52,571 nt of DNA, taken from the NCBI GenBank assembly GCA_937925815.1, contig CALAMQ010000039.1:1-52571 (forward strand), written 5' to 3'. Made by a program: the position numbers and the translations under genes. This DNA comes from an uncultured Granulosicoccaceae bacterium. GTDB lineage: Bacteria > Pseudomonadota > Gammaproteobacteria > CALCKW01. This document shows, piece by piece, positions 17,027 to 26,401 of the stretch (position 1 is its first letter; each line of letters starts with the position of its first letter). Below the pieces are notes generated by a model. That model did not search any database. It saw only the letters and a program-made list of their open reading frames with translations, and was not told the origin of the DNA.

Positions 17027-17904
17027 TATCCGAACCGTCCAGTGATGTAATTTTCAGTCAATTGGTGCGTTGGGTTGGTGAAGATGTCGTTGGTGACACC
17101 CACTTCAACCAAGCGCCCAAGGTGAAAATAAGCGGTGCGGTCGGACACGCGCGCCGCTTGCTGCATCGAGTGGGTGACGATGGCAATTGTGTAGTTCTTG
17201 CCAAGTTCATCGATGAGCTCTTCGATTTTTGCTGTTGCGATGGGATCGAGCGCTGAGCATGGCTCGTCCATGAGGATGACTTCTGGGCTGACCGCGATGG
17301 TGCGCGCAATGCACAGCCGCTGCTGTTGGCCACCTGACAAGCCGGTGCCGGGCTTGTCAAGTCGATCCTTAACTTCTTCCCACAGGCTCGCCCGTCGCAA
17401 GCTCTGTTCAACGATATCGTCAAGCGTAGATTTGCTCGACGCCAAGCCGTGAATGCGCGGGCCGTAGGCAACGTTGTCGTAGATAGTCTTGGGGAAGGGG
17501 TTGGGTTTTTGGAACACAATGCCAACCCGCGCGCGAAGCAACACCACGTCTTGACTGCGGTCGTAGATGTCCTCGCCGTCGAGCGTGAGCGAGCCTGACA
17601 CATTGCAGATTTCTATGGTGTCGTTCATGCGGTTTAAGCACCGCAAGAAGGTGGACTTGCCGCAACCCGAGGGCCCAATCATGGCCATGACTTCGTTCTT
17701 GCCAAGGTCCAGACTCACGCCGTGGATCGCTTGTGCCGTGCCGTAGTGCACGTCGACGTCGGTCATGCTCATTTTGGCATCGGCGACGCGAACGTCACCG
17801 ACGGTGCCGGTGAAGCTCGCCAGTTGCGCGTCGAGGTCTGGCGCTTCGGCTGTGGTCGCGGCGCTTTCGGTGCTCGGCGTCGGTGGGGCAGTGTAAGTAC
17901 TCAT
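17026..17904 (-). CDS. pstB: Phosphate ABC transporter ATP-binding protein PstB
   Basis: PstB powers high-affinity phosphate uptake by PstSCAB. The 292-residue protein has Walker [10 protein letters not shown] (77-85), Q-loop region [18 protein letters not shown], signature [13 protein letters not shown], and Walker [14 protein letters not shown]. About 45 residues precede the usual start of the family ([11 protein letters not shown]). They are rich in Thr, Ala, Pro and Glu and are probably disordered; an internal ATG at residue 45 could be an alternative start. Order pstC-pstA-pstB-phoU is canonical. Confidence 0.97.
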   Translation of the reverse strand: MSTYTAPPTPSTESAATTAEAPDLDAQLASFTGTVGDVRVADAKMSMTDVDVHYGTAQAIHGVSLDLGKNEVMAMIGPSGCGKSTFLRCLNRMNDTIEICNVSGSLTLDGEDIYDRSQDVVLLRARVGIVFQKPNPFPKTIYDNVAYGPRIHGLASSKSTLDDIVEQSLRRASLWEEVKDRLDKPGTGLSGGQQQRLCIARTIAVSPEVILMDEPCSALDPIATAKIEELIDELGKNYTIAIVTHSMQQAARVSDRTAYFHLGRLVEVGVTNDIFTNPTHQLTENYITGRFG

Positions 17905-17932
17905 CTTGACTGTCTCATGCGTGTGTCAGCGC

Positions 17933-19210
17933 TCACCAGCTGCGCTCGAAACGCTTGCGCAGGTACACCGCAAACGCGTTCATCAAAACCAAGAAAACCA
18001 ACAACACCACGATGGCGGCCGAGGTGCGCTCGGTGAAGGCGCGCTCGGGGCTGTCAGACCAGAGATAGACCTGCACCGGCAATACCGTCGCGGGGTCTGT
18101 GATGCCTTGCGGCACATCGACAATGAAGGCCACCATCCCGATCATCAGCAAGGGCGCAGTCTCACCCAGCGCTTGTGCCATACCGATGATGGTGCCGGTC
18201 AGGATGCCGGGCATCGCCAGTGGCAGGACGTGGTGCGTGATCGCTTGCATGCGGGATGCGCCGAGGCCGAGCGCGGCGTCTGCAATCGACGGCGGCACCG
18301 ATTTGATCGCGGCGCGGCTCGCGATGATGATTGTCGGCAAGGTCATCAGCGAGAGCACAATGCCGCCAACCAGCGGTGCTGAGCGCGGCAAGTGCAGAAA
18401 ATTGATAAACACCGCGACGCCGAGCAGACCGAACACGATAGAGGGCACGGCAGCGAGGTTGTTGATATTGACCTCGATCAGATCGGTGAACCGGTTGCGC
18501 GTGGCGAAACTCTCGAGGTAGATCGCGGCGGCAACCCCGATCGGGAACGAGAGCGCAAGGGTCACAATCAAGGTGTAGAAACTGCCGACTAGGGCGCCGC
18601 GAACACCGGCGAGTTCCGGTTCGCGTGAATCACCGTTCTGGAATAGTACCCAGTTGAAGGTGGTCTTGATGCGCTCTTGTGCCTTGAGTTCATCGAGCCA
18701 TGCCACCTGAAAGTCCTTAAAGCGGCGGTCAGACTCGGGCACGGCTTGCAGTTTTTTGGATTTGCGGTAAGTGTCGAGGTCGTCGTCCGCGAGCACCCAC
18801 AGGCTGTGGCGTGTGCCAATCAGCTCGGGGTCGCCCGCGACTGCTTCAGCCACGGTGAATTCTGCCTCGGCACTGACCAACTGGTAGAGCGCGCGTTTCT
18901 CGCTGCGGCTGCTGACCTCTGGGAAGAGGTCGAGCAAGCCCTGGCGCACCGCTCGGTTGTAGCGGGCTTTGGCAATGGCGTCGGCGTCAGGGTTGTCATC
19001 GAGGCGCAACACGTCCGGCATCAAGGGCACGTCGAGCTTCACATAGGTGGTGGTGAAAGCGGGCAAGGCCTTGGTCACGATGTTGCCGAGCAGGAGAACC
19101 AGGAACGCGCCGGATGCCATCACGGAAAGCAGGCCCATCATGTGAAAGCGTCGCTCGCGCGCGTAGCGCTTGGCGAGACTCGCGCGGACGGTTTCTGTGG
19201 TCTGAGTCAT
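17933..19210 (-). CDS. pstA: Phosphate ABC transporter permease PstA
   Basis: This inner-membrane permease pairs with PstC. At 425 residues it is much longer than E. coli PstA (about 300). One N-terminal membrane segment (LLSVMASGAFLVLLLGNIV) is followed by a ~160-residue hydrophilic, presumably periplasmic insert (DUF3333-type, seen in pseudomonads and vibrios). The conserved permease core then begins (RGALVGSFYTLIVTLALSFPIG) with the EAA-loop region DAALGLGASRMQAITHHVLP. ATG 19210 is preferred over an open frame reaching 19261, which overlaps pstC. Seven bases separate it from pstC. Confidence 0.95.
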   Translation of the reverse strand: MTQTTETVRASLAKRYARERRFHMMGLLSVMASGAFLVLLLGNIVTKALPAFTTTYVKLDVPLMPDVLRLDDNPDADAIAKARYNRAVRQGLLDLFPEVSSRSEKRALYQLVSAEAEFTVAEAVAGDPELIGTRHSLWVLADDDLDTYRKSKKLQAVPESDRRFKDFQVAWLDELKAQERIKTTFNWVLFQNGDSREPELAGVRGALVGSFYTLIVTLALSFPIGVAAAIYLESFATRNRFTDLIEVNINNLAAVPSIVFGLLGVAVFINFLHLPRSAPLVGGIVLSLMTLPTIIIASRAAIKSVPPSIADAALGLGASRMQAITHHVLPLAMPGILTGTIIGMAQALGETAPLLMIGMVAFIVDVPQGITDPATVLPVQVYLWSDSPERAFTERTSAAIVVLLVFLVLMNAFAVYLRKRFERSW

Positions 19211-19217
19211 TGCGGCG

Positions 19218-20600
19218 TTACTCGTACTGTTCGCGGTATTTGCGCACAACATGAAGCGCAATCACATTGAGCACCAGCGTGGTGCAGAACAACATTAAGC
19301 CCAGCGCGAAGGCCGCCAGGGTTTTGGCTGAATCAAATTCTTGGTCGCCGGTGAGCAGGGTCACGATTTGCACGGTGACGGTGGTGACCGCCTCGAGCGG
19401 GTTGATCGTGAGGTTGGCGGACAATCCCGCCGCCATGACCACGATCATGGTCTCGCCGATGGCGCGCGAGGCCGCGAGCAAAATCGAACCGACAATGCCC
19501 GGCAGTGCCGCTGGAATCACAACGTGCCGGATGGTCTCGGACTTGGTGGCACCCAGACCGAAGGAGCCGTCGCGCAGTGCCTGAGGCACGGCTTTGATCA
19601 CATCATCTGACAGTGACGAGACAAAGGGGATGATCATGATGCCCATCACCAGGCCCGCGGCGAGTGCACTTTCGGAGGCGACGCTCAAGCCGATCGATTC
19701 TCCGAATCGGCGCAGGGCCGGCGCCACGGTGAGCACCGCGAAAAAGCCGTAGACAACCGTTGGGATACCGGCCAGCACTTCCATCACAGGTTTAGCGACC
19801 GAACGCACATTGGCGTGCGCGTACTCGGACAGGTAGATCGCCGACATCAGGCCAATGGGCACCGCGACGGTCAGCGCGATGGCGGAGATCAGCAAGGTGC
19901 CAACAAATAGGGGGATTGCGCCAAAAGAACCGGTCGCGCCAACTTGGTCTGCACGGATGGCGGTTTGCGGGCTCCACACCGTGCCAAAGAGGAAATCGGT
20001 CGGCGGAATCTCGCGAAAGAACTGCAGCGCCTCGAACAACACCGACAGCACGATGCCAAGGGTGGTCAAGATTGCAACCGAGGCGCTGGTGGCGAGGACA
20101 CCGAGCATGAATCGCTCAACCCGAACACGGGCGCGCAGCGTCTTGGTGATGCGCGAGCAAGCGTAGGCGGTTCCGATCACCGCGAGTGCAATGGCCAAGA
20201 GGCTGCGCAGGGAGGTCGACTGCGCTTGGAGTTGTTGATATTGCGAAGCGAGCCCTTGCAAGACGGGATCGGTCTCGCTCTCTATCCGGCCGCTCTGTAC
20301 GAGATTCTGTGCCTGGTTGAGGATCAGGTTGATGTTTGCGCCTTCAACCGCGGCGGGGTCGAGTTGGGCCGCCACATGGCGGTCGATCAGCGGCCCCTCG
20401 AGCACGCCCCAGAGCACCAACAGCACGAGGGCTGGCACCACACACCAAATGGCCGCGAGCGCGCCGTAGTGGGCGGGCAATGAGTGCAACTGGCTGACGT
20501 TGCGCCAACCGCCGACGGTTTGCAGCGACCGGCGCCTGGCGTAGAGGTAGGCCGCAACGGTGAGCACCAGCAGCAGCAGAATCAGGGTGGATAGGGCCAT
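19218..20600 (-). CDS. pstC: Phosphate ABC transporter permease PstC
   Basis: PstC is the second membrane subunit of the phosphate importer. The 460-residue protein is longer than the E. coli form. The first ~180 residues contain extra membrane segments (STLILLLLVLTVAAYLYARR, IWCVVPALVLLVLWGVL) and a periplasmic loop. The permease core follows (IPLFVGTLLISAIALTVAVP, EYAHANVRSVAKPVMEVLAG) with the EAA-like stretch DGSFGLGATKSETIRHVVIP. It lies 142 bases downstream of pstS, past a strong terminator. Confidence 0.95.
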   Translation of the reverse strand: MALSTLILLLLVLTVAAYLYARRRSLQTVGGWRNVSQLHSLPAHYGALAAIWCVVPALVLLVLWGVLEGPLIDRHVAAQLDPAAVEGANINLILNQAQNLVQSGRIESETDPVLQGLASQYQQLQAQSTSLRSLLAIALAVIGTAYACSRITKTLRARVRVERFMLGVLATSASVAILTTLGIVLSVLFEALQFFREIPPTDFLFGTVWSPQTAIRADQVGATGSFGAIPLFVGTLLISAIALTVAVPIGLMSAIYLSEYAHANVRSVAKPVMEVLAGIPTVVYGFFAVLTVAPALRRFGESIGLSVASESALAAGLVMGIMIIPFVSSLSDDVIKAVPQALRDGSFGLGATKSETIRHVVIPAALPGIVGSILLAASRAIGETMIVVMAAGLSANLTINPLEAVTTVTVQIVTLLTGDQEFDSAKTLAAFALGLMLFCTTLVLNVIALHVVRKYREQYE

Positions 20601-20687
20601 GGTGGTATTGATGCGTTAACTGACGGGGAAACAGCGGGTCCAGTGTACCAATCAGGCGGCCCAATGTCGGGCAAATGATCGGGACAC

Positions 20688-20716
20688 AAAAAAGACTCGC
20701 CGGTGTGGCGAGTCTT
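20688..20716 (-). terminator. Rho-independent terminator after pstS
   Basis: Read on the minus strand, AAGACTCGCC (20716-20707), loop ACACC, and GGCGAGTCTT (20701-20692) form a 10-bp stem, followed by a run of Ts at 20693-20688. It sits between pstS and pstC. Partial read-through would give more binding protein than permease. Confidence 0.88.
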
Positions 20717-20742
20717 CAGTCTTGGACGTCACCCGATTGCCG

Positions 20743-21777
20743 TTAGAGCGATTCCAGCGGCGTGCCTTCGTTCGCGCGCGTAGTCACGTCTTCGTAGGCG
20801 TCATCGTCGAGCGGGATCAGGCCGCGGTCAGTGAGGTAGCCCTCGGGGCCCATGGTGTCGATGTCAGTGAATTCAGCCACGAATTCCGCGACGCCTGGAA
20901 TCTGGCCCATGTGCGCTTTCTTGACGTAGAAGTAGAGCGGGCGAGAGACGGGGTAGTCGCCGTCGGCAATGGAGTCAAACGTTGGCTCCACGCCGTCAAC
21001 GAGTGAACCCTGGACTTTGTCCGCGTTCTGCTCGAGGAAGGAGTAACCGAAGACGCCGAGCGCCGCTGGGTTGGCTTCGAGCTTCTGCACGATTAGGTTG
21101 TCGTTTTCGCCAGCTTCAATGTACACGCCGTCTTCACGCACGCCGTGGCAATACGCTTTGAAGGTGTCTTTATCCATTGCTTTGACGAAATCGAAGGATT
21201 CACAGCCGGCTTCCATGACCAGTTCAACGAACGCGTCGCGGGTGCCAGATGTTGGTGGCGGCCCGATCACTTCGATGGCTTTGGCAGGCAGCTCTGGGTT
21301 GACGTCTGACCACAGGGTGTAGGGGTTGTCGACCATGGTCTCTGAGCCGTCGGGGTTGGGCACCTGCTTGGCGAGCGCGAGGTAGATGTCTTTGCGGCTC
21401 AGTGAATAGTTTTCTGCCGACTTGGCGTTGGCGATGGCGATGCCGTCGTATCCAATCAACACTTCGATCACTTCGGTGACGCCATTTGCCATGCAGCTGT
21501 CGAGCTCGGATTGCTTGATGCGGCGTGATGCGTTGGTGATGTCCGGGGTGCCAACACCCAGTCCGGTGCAAAACAGCTTCATACCACCGCCGGAGCCTGT
21601 TGACTCAATCTTGGGGGTTTTGAAGTCGCTGTTGCGGCCGAAGCGCTCGGCGACCACGGTCGCAAACGGGAACACTGTTGAAGAACCGACTACTTCGATG
21701 TAATCACGGCTGGCGGCGGCGGATTGGCTGGTCAGGGCTATCGCGGCCGCAACCAAGCTGATTGACAGTGTCTTCAC
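20743..21777 (-). CDS. pstS: Phosphate-binding periplasmic protein PstS
   Basis: PstS captures phosphate in the periplasm for the PstCAB importer. The 344-residue protein has a signal peptide (MKTLSISLVAAAIALTSQSA, then AA) and the phosphate-binding segments EVVGSSTVFPFATVV, STGSGGGMKLFCTGLG, NASRRIKQSEL and PPPTSGTRDAFVELVM. A PhoB box and -10 sequence lie within 80 bases upstream, and a terminator follows the gene. It is the first gene of the pst unit and directly downstream of phoR. Confidence 0.96.
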   Translation of the reverse strand: MKTLSISLVAAAIALTSQSAAASRDYIEVVGSSTVFPFATVVAERFGRNSDFKTPKIESTGSGGGMKLFCTGLGVGTPDITNASRRIKQSELDSCMANGVTEVIEVLIGYDGIAIANAKSAENYSLSRKDIYLALAKQVPNPDGSETMVDNPYTLWSDVNPELPAKAIEVIGPPPTSGTRDAFVELVMEAGCESFDFVKAMDKDTFKAYCHGVREDGVYIEAGENDNLIVQKLEANPAALGVFGYSFLEQNADKVQGSLVDGVEPTFDSIADGDYPVSRPLYFYVKKAHMGQIPGVAEFVAEFTDIDTMGPEGYLTDRGLIPLDDDAYEDVTTRANEGTPLESL

Positions 21778-21822
21778 AGTTATCTCCAGTGAAAGTTAGC
21801 GTTAAATGAGATGACGGGATGC

Positions 21823-21856
21823 AGAGTAGGCTGTCTTCATGACAGCAATATGACAA
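21823..21856 (-). promoter_or_regulatory. PhoB box and -10 element of the pstS promoter
   Basis: On the minus strand, TTGTCATATTGCTGTCAT (21856-21839) matches two 7-base PhoB half-sites of the CTGTCAT type separated by 4 bases. Ten bases further, TACTCT (21828-21823) is at the usual position of the -10 in PhoB-activated promoters, where the Pho box replaces the -35. Confidence 0.85.
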
Positions 21857-21872
21857 CAGTCATCGCAGTGTC

Positions 21873-23159
21873 TCAGCGCGCGCGCTCGGCTGGGAAATGG
21901 GCGGTGAAGGTGCTGCCCTGTCCGACGGTGCTGGCAATGTGGAGGTCGCCGTCGTGGCGGTTGAGCGTGTGTTTGACGATCGACAATCCGAGCCCCGTGC
22001 CGCCAAACTCCCGCGAACGGCCGGCGTCCACACGGTAAAACCGCTCTGTCAGATGGTGTAAGTGTTCCGGCGCGATGCCTTCGCCGTTGTCTTGGATGCT
22101 CAGAGTCAGCTCGCCGAGTGAATTGCGTCCCCAGGTCACCGTGATTTCGCTGTCCGGGTCGCTGTGTCGCAAGGCGTTGTCGAGCAGATTTTGCACAATG
22201 CTCATGATTTCGGTGGTGCGCCCGCGCAGTTTCAGCGCTGGGTCCATCGCGAGCGTGATGCGTCGGTTGCTTGCCTTGGGCGAGCGCGCGAGGGCGTCGA
22301 CCAAGGACGCGGTTTCGGCGGCGACGTCGATGTCGTCGCACTGCTTGTCTTGCAGCTGCGTGTTCTCGAGGCTGGTCAAGGTGAGCAAGTCTTCGACAAT
22401 CGCCAGCATGCGGCTGGATTCGCGCGACACACTGCGCAGCGATCGCTCGGACTCGGGGTCGAGATCGGGGTTGTCGAGCAGCAGTTCTAAGTGCCCTGTC
22501 ACTGTGGTCAACGGCGTGCGCAATTCGTGCGAGGCATTGGCGACGAAGGACTGGCGCATCTCTTGGGCGGCGAGAATGGTGGAGATGTCATGCGCCACCA
22601 AGAGTGCGCCCTTGCCAAAGCGTGACAAGCGCAGCGTCAAACGCACCGTCTCGTCTTGGGGTGAGCGAATCTGAGTCTTTCTGACCGGGTCATCTTGCTC
22701 AAAGAGCTGTTGTACGCCGGGGTCTCTGAGTAGGTTGTCGACACGCTGGCCCCGATCCAATACACCGTCGATGCCAAGCAGCTCACGCGCTTTTCGATTG
22801 GCCCACTGAATCTGCCGTTGATTGTCGATCAATACCGCAGCGTCGGGCAGGGCCTCGGCGGAGTCCCGGTAGCGTTTGAGCAGTTGGTTGAAATCTTTGC
22901 GGGTCTTGCGGTTCTGCTGGCGTTCGCGGTGAATTTGGCTGACTAAAAAAGACCACAGCCCCTCGTAGACCGCGGGCTCAGAACGCAGCCCAGACAGCCA
23001 GCGCGCCACTTGCGTGCCGCGCCAGACGTTGTACCCCGCCAACCCAATACCACTGACCGCGTAGCACAGTGCCCAATGGCCACTGATCGCGCCGAGTACG
23101 GTTGCACCAATCGCCACGCTAGCGAGTCGGCTGCGTTCGAAACTGATCGCTTGTTGCAT
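21873..23159 (-). CDS. phoR: Phosphate regulon sensor histidine kinase PhoR
   Basis: PhoR autophosphorylates under phosphate limitation and activates PhoB. The 428-residue protein has membrane segments at about 12-45, a linker, and a PAS-like domain (PDAAVLIDNQRQIQWANRKA, about 105-195). The HisKA motif with phospho-acceptor His211 (FVANASHELRTPLTTV) is followed by the ATPase boxes N (QNLLDNALRHS), G1 (DNGEGI) and G2 (GGTGLGLSIVKH). It lies downstream of phoB with a 123-base gap. Confidence 0.95.
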   Translation of the reverse strand: MQQAISFERSRLASVAIGATVLGAISGHWALCYAVSGIGLAGYNVWRGTQVARWLSGLRSEPAVYEGLWSFLVSQIHRERQQNRKTRKDFNQLLKRYRDSAEALPDAAVLIDNQRQIQWANRKARELLGIDGVLDRGQRVDNLLRDPGVQQLFEQDDPVRKTQIRSPQDETVRLTLRLSRFGKGALLVAHDISTILAAQEMRQSFVANASHELRTPLTTVTGHLELLLDNPDLDPESERSLRSVSRESSRMLAIVEDLLTLTSLENTQLQDKQCDDIDVAAETASLVDALARSPKASNRRITLAMDPALKLRGRTTEIMSIVQNLLDNALRHSDPDSEITVTWGRNSLGELTLSIQDNGEGIAPEHLHHLTERFYRVDAGRSREFGGTGLGLSIVKHTLNRHDGDLHIASTVGQGSTFTAHFPAERAR

Positions 23160-23282
23160 GGGTTCGGGGCTCTGGGGACAGCCCGGCAGGTGCCAGGCGA
23201 GGAAGGCGTTCGCGGTGCTCGCACGCGATTGTCGTGCAAAGCCGCTTTGTCCGCAAAGACTCGGTCAAATTCGCCTGGGGCG

Positions 23283-23966
23283 TCAGCTCAAGCCGAGGCG
23301 GTAGCCCGCGCCGCGGACGGTCTGGATCAAGTCGTCAGCGCCGGCAGGCTTGAGTGCCTTGCGCAGCCTGAGGATGTGCACATCCACCGTGCGCTCCTCT
23401 ATGTCTGTGGCGCGGCCCCAGATGTGGTCGAGCAATTGCCCGCGGCTGTAGACGCGCTCAGGGTTGGCGGCGAGAAAGCTCAGCAACTGGAAATCGCGCT
23501 GTCCGAGGGAGAGCGGCTCGCCGTCGACGTAGGCGCGCAGCGCGTCGAAATCGAGGGTCAGGTTGGCGACTTGCAAAACGCCTTTGTCTCCGCCGCCGCT
23601 GCGCCGCAACAGCGCGTTGATGCGCGACATCAGTTCGCGCGGCGAGAAAGGTTTGTTGATGTAGTCGTCGGCGCCGGCGTCGAGGCCGCTGATGATGTCG
23701 GATTCTTGGGTGCGAGCGGTCAGCATGATCACGGGCAGGGCGCTGGTGGCGTCGTCGCGGCGCAGCCGACGGATCAATTCGAGGCCGCTCATACCCGGCA
23801 ACATCCAGTCGACCAGCGCGAGGTCAACGGTCTGATTGGCGAGCAGGCGCTCTGCGGCGGCGGCGTCGGTCGCCAACAGCGGTGTGTGGTTGCTTCGCGA
23901 GACCGTGATCGCGAGCACTTCGGCGATGCCGGGTTCGTCCTCGACGATTAAAATGCGCGCAGACAT
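23283..23966 (-). CDS. phoB: Phosphate regulon response regulator PhoB
   Basis: PhoB is an OmpR-type activator that binds Pho boxes once phosphorylated by PhoR. The 227-residue protein has a receiver domain with acidic pocket Asp10/Glu11, phospho-acceptor Asp53 (ALVDWMLPG), and Lys105 (NKPFSPRE). A winged-helix DNA-binding domain follows (LGQRDFQLLSFLAANPERVY, IEERTVDVHILRLRKAL, VRGAGYRLG). A Pho box lies 47 bases upstream of its ATG, implying autoregulation. Confidence 0.97.
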   Translation of the reverse strand: MSARILIVEDEPGIAEVLAITVSRSNHTPLLATDAAAAERLLANQTVDLALVDWMLPGMSGLELIRRLRRDDATSALPVIMLTARTQESDIISGLDAGADDYINKPFSPRELMSRINALLRRSGGGDKGVLQVANLTLDFDALRAYVDGEPLSLGQRDFQLLSFLAANPERVYSRGQLLDHIWGRATDIEERTVDVHILRLRKALKPAGADDLIQTVRGAGYRLGLS

Positions 23967-24012
23967 GAGGGCCTTTCCGTCCTAGTGACAACGCTATTGT
24001 GTCGCGGCAACT

Positions 24013-24030
24013 GTGACACGGGTGTGACAA
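24013..24030 (-). promoter_or_regulatory. PhoB box upstream of phoB
   Basis: On the minus strand TTGTCACACCCGTGTCAC forms two 7-base half-sites with a 4-base spacer. A further single half-site TTGTCAC lies at 23991-23985. The arrangement predicts PhoB autoactivation of the phoB promoter. Confidence 0.8.
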
Positions 24031-24053
24031 GCATACGATAGCGCAGAGTGTGC

Positions 24054-24082
24054 TTGCTGAGCGTGCCCAGATACACGACAAT
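24054..24082 (+). promoter_or_regulatory. Sigma-70 promoter of the 4.5S RNA gene
   Basis: TTGCTG (24054-24059) and GACAAT (24077-24082) are separated by 17 bases. The predicted transcription start near 24089-24091 coincides with the start of the 4.5S RNA stem. The promoter is back-to-back with the phoB promoter. Confidence 0.65.
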
Positions 24083-24092
24083 AGATGGTTCG

Positions 24093-24214
<122 letters not shown>

Positions 24215-24266
24215 TTACCGCCGGCGCCCATCCCGAGCGCCAGGGCAGAAGGTGGCTGCATCCCCC

Positions 24267-26057
24267 ATGAGTTATCAGGTCCTCGCGCGCAAATGGCGTC
24301 CCCGGTCGTTCGCTGAGGTCGCAGGTCAAGAGCACGTTCTGCGCGCCCTGATCAACGCCCTCGACACCGGCCGTCTGCATCACGCCTACCTCTTCACCGG
24401 CACCCGCGGCGTCGGCAAGACCACGCTCGCGCGCATTTTGGCCAAGTGCCTGAACTGCGAGACCGGCGTGACCTCGAGTCCCTGTGGCAGCTGTCGCGCG
24501 TGCACCGAGATCGACGAGGGCCGGTTCCTCGACCTGATCGAAATCGACGCGGCCTCGCGCACCGGCGTGGACGACACCCGAGATCTGCTCGACAACGTTG
24601 CCTACGCGCCGAGTATGGGCCGGTTTAAGGTGTACCTGATCGATGAGGTGCACATGTTCTCGCGCAGCAGTTTTAACGCGCTGCTCAAGACGCTCGAGGA
24701 GCCGCCAGAGCACGTCAAATTTGTGCTCGCAACCACTGACCCACAAAAAGTGCCGGTTACGGTGTTGTCTCGCTGTCTGCAGTTCAACCTCAAACGCTTC
24801 CCGGTTGTCACCATTGCCAACCAACTGCAGCGCGTGCTCGAAGCGGAATCTGTGCCGGCGGAACGCACCGCGCTTGAGACCCTGGCGCAGGCGGGCGAGG
24901 GCTCGATGCGCGACGCGATGAGCCTGCTCGACCAAGCGCTCGCATTCGGCGCGGGCGCCGTGACGGCCACCGACGTGCAGCGCATGCTCGGCGCGGTGGA
25001 TGAACCCGCGCGCTTTGACCTGCTCGAGGCCGTGGCCAGTGGTGATGCTTCGGCTGTGCTTGCGAAGGTCGCGTCGCTCGATGAATTCGCACCCGACTAT
25101 GAAGCGTTGCTCGGCGATATCGTCTCGATGCTACACGCCATCGCCATTCACCAAAGCGTGCCGGAGGTGGCTGAACACCCGGTCAATGACACCGCGCGAT
25201 TGCAGGCGTTGGCAGAGACCATTCCGCCTGAAGACGTGCAGCTCTTTTACCAAATTGGCCTGGTCGGCCGACGCGATCAACCGCTTGTGCCCGTTGCGCG
25301 GCACGGCTTTGAAATGACGCTGTTGCGCATGATGGCGTTTCGACCGGCTGAACGCGGCGCCCTCGACAGCGCGCCGGCGGCGGCCGTCGCACCCACACCT
25401 GCTCCGGCACCGGCGACAACCGGTCCCGCTGCGCGGCCAGCTGATCAGTTGCGCGCCGCTGTCGCCGGGTCACAAGCGCCGAAAGCTGCGCGCGTTGACA
25501 CCAGCCGTGCGGCGCCTGAAACGCGTGGCGCGGTTGAGATGGAGCACGCGCCGCCACAGACGGCACAGCCAGTTGTGTCCGCGCCAGCAGTGACCCCGGT
25601 TCAGTCAAGTGCAGCGCCGCCCGCGCCCATAGCGCCTGCGGCGGCTCTCGAGCTGAACGCGGACAATTGGACTGAGATTGTTGCGGCGCTACCGGTCAAG
25701 GGCATGCCGTTACAGCTTGCCATGCACAGTGTGCCGCAGAGCCGTGGTGCCAACGCGGTGACCTTGCAGTTGCCCCAAGCGCACCAGCATTTGGCGGCGC
25801 CGGCTTTTTGCGAGCGCTTGCAGGCCTCACTTGAAAGCTACCTTGGCCGCAGTGTGTCTCTCGACGTGCAATTGGCCACCTCTGAGCTCGCCTCGCCCGC
25901 GCAACAAAAGGCGCTGGACGTCGAGGCGCGCCAGCGTCAAGCGGAGCAGGCAATCTACAATGACCCAGTGGTGCAGCAACTGCAAAATCGTTTTGATGGC
26001 GAAGTGCAAGCCGACAGCATTCGGCCTGTTGATGACGGCGCCGATCACACCCCGTGA
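24267..26057 (+). CDS. dnaX: DNA polymerase III subunits gamma and tau
   Basis: DnaX is the clamp-loader ATPase of the replicative polymerase. From ATG 24267 the protein has 596 residues. It has the AAA+ core with Walker A GTRGVGKTT, the zinc-binding cysteines CLNCETG and PCGSCRAC, Walker B VYLIDEVHMFS, and sensor LATTDPQKVPVTVLSRC. A Pro/Ala-rich linker (about 365-460) precedes the tau-specific C-terminal domains that bind DnaB and the alpha subunit. I saw no canonical A-AAA-AAG slippery site for making gamma. An open frame from 24048 overlaps the 4.5S RNA and was rejected. Confidence 0.96.
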   Translation: MSYQVLARKWRPRSFAEVAGQEHVLRALINALDTGRLHHAYLFTGTRGVGKTTLARILAKCLNCETGVTSSPCGSCRACTEIDEGRFLDLIEIDAASRTGVDDTRDLLDNVAYAPSMGRFKVYLIDEVHMFSRSSFNALLKTLEEPPEHVKFVLATTDPQKVPVTVLSRCLQFNLKRFPVVTIANQLQRVLEAESVPAERTALETLAQAGEGSMRDAMSLLDQALAFGAGAVTATDVQRMLGAVDEPARFDLLEAVASGDASAVLAKVASLDEFAPDYEALLGDIVSMLHAIAIHQSVPEVAEHPVNDTARLQALAETIPPEDVQLFYQIGLVGRRDQPLVPVARHGFEMTLLRMMAFRPAERGALDSAPAAAVAPTPAPAPATTGPAARPADQLRAAVAGSQAPKAARVDTSRAAPETRGAVEMEHAPPQTAQPVVSAPAVTPVQSSAAPPAPIAPAAALELNADNWTEIVAALPVKGMPLQLAMHSVPQSRGANAVTLQLPQAHQHLAAPAFCERLQASLESYLGRSVSLDVQLATSELASPAQQKALDVEARQRQAEQAIYNDPVVQQLQNRFDGEVQADSIRPVDDGADHTP

Positions 26058-26072
26058 ATTGAGGACTCAGAT

Positions 26073-26393
26073 ATGAAAGGCGGAATGGCTGGCTTGATGA
26101 AACAAGCCCAGAAAATGCAAGCTGACATGCAGAAGGCGCAGGAAGAAATCGCCTCGATGGAAGTGGAAGGTCAAGCGGGCGGTGGTCTTGTGAAAGTGGT
26201 CATGACCGGGCGGCACGAGTTGCGCCGTGTGATGATTGACGACAGCCTCATGGGCGATGACAAGGAAATGCTCGAAGATCTCGTCGCCGCAGCCGTGAAC
26301 GACGCGGCGCAACGCGTTGACAGCGAAACCCAGAGCCGCATGGGTGGCATCACGCAGGGCATGAATATTCCCGGCCTTAAGATGCCCTTTTAA
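26073..26393 (+). CDS. ybaB: Nucleoid-associated protein YbaB/EbfC
   Basis: This 106-residue protein starts [20 protein letters not shown], has [20 protein letters not shown] and ends in [15 protein letters not shown], all typical of YbaB/EbfC. These small homodimers bind DNA with long tweezer-like helices. The order dnaX-ybaB-recR, with gaps of 15 and 8 bases, is strongly conserved and indicates one operon. Confidence 0.95.
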   Translation: MKGGMAGLMKQAQKMQADMQKAQEEIASMEVEGQAGGGLVKVVMTGRHELRRVMIDDSLMGDDKEMLEDLVAAAVNDAAQRVDSETQSRMGGITQGMNIPGLKMPF

Positions 26394-26401
26394 GAGCCCC
26401 C

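Noticed and set aside
23010-23951. 313-codon open frame on the plus strand opposite phoB/phoR
   Set aside because: It is antisense to clear genes, without ribosome-binding site or family features.
24267-26057. Programmed frameshift site for the gamma subunit in dnaX
   Set aside because: No A-AAA-AAG heptamer with a downstream hairpin was found in frame. The CAAAAAGTG near 24745 is out of context, inside the ATPase core.
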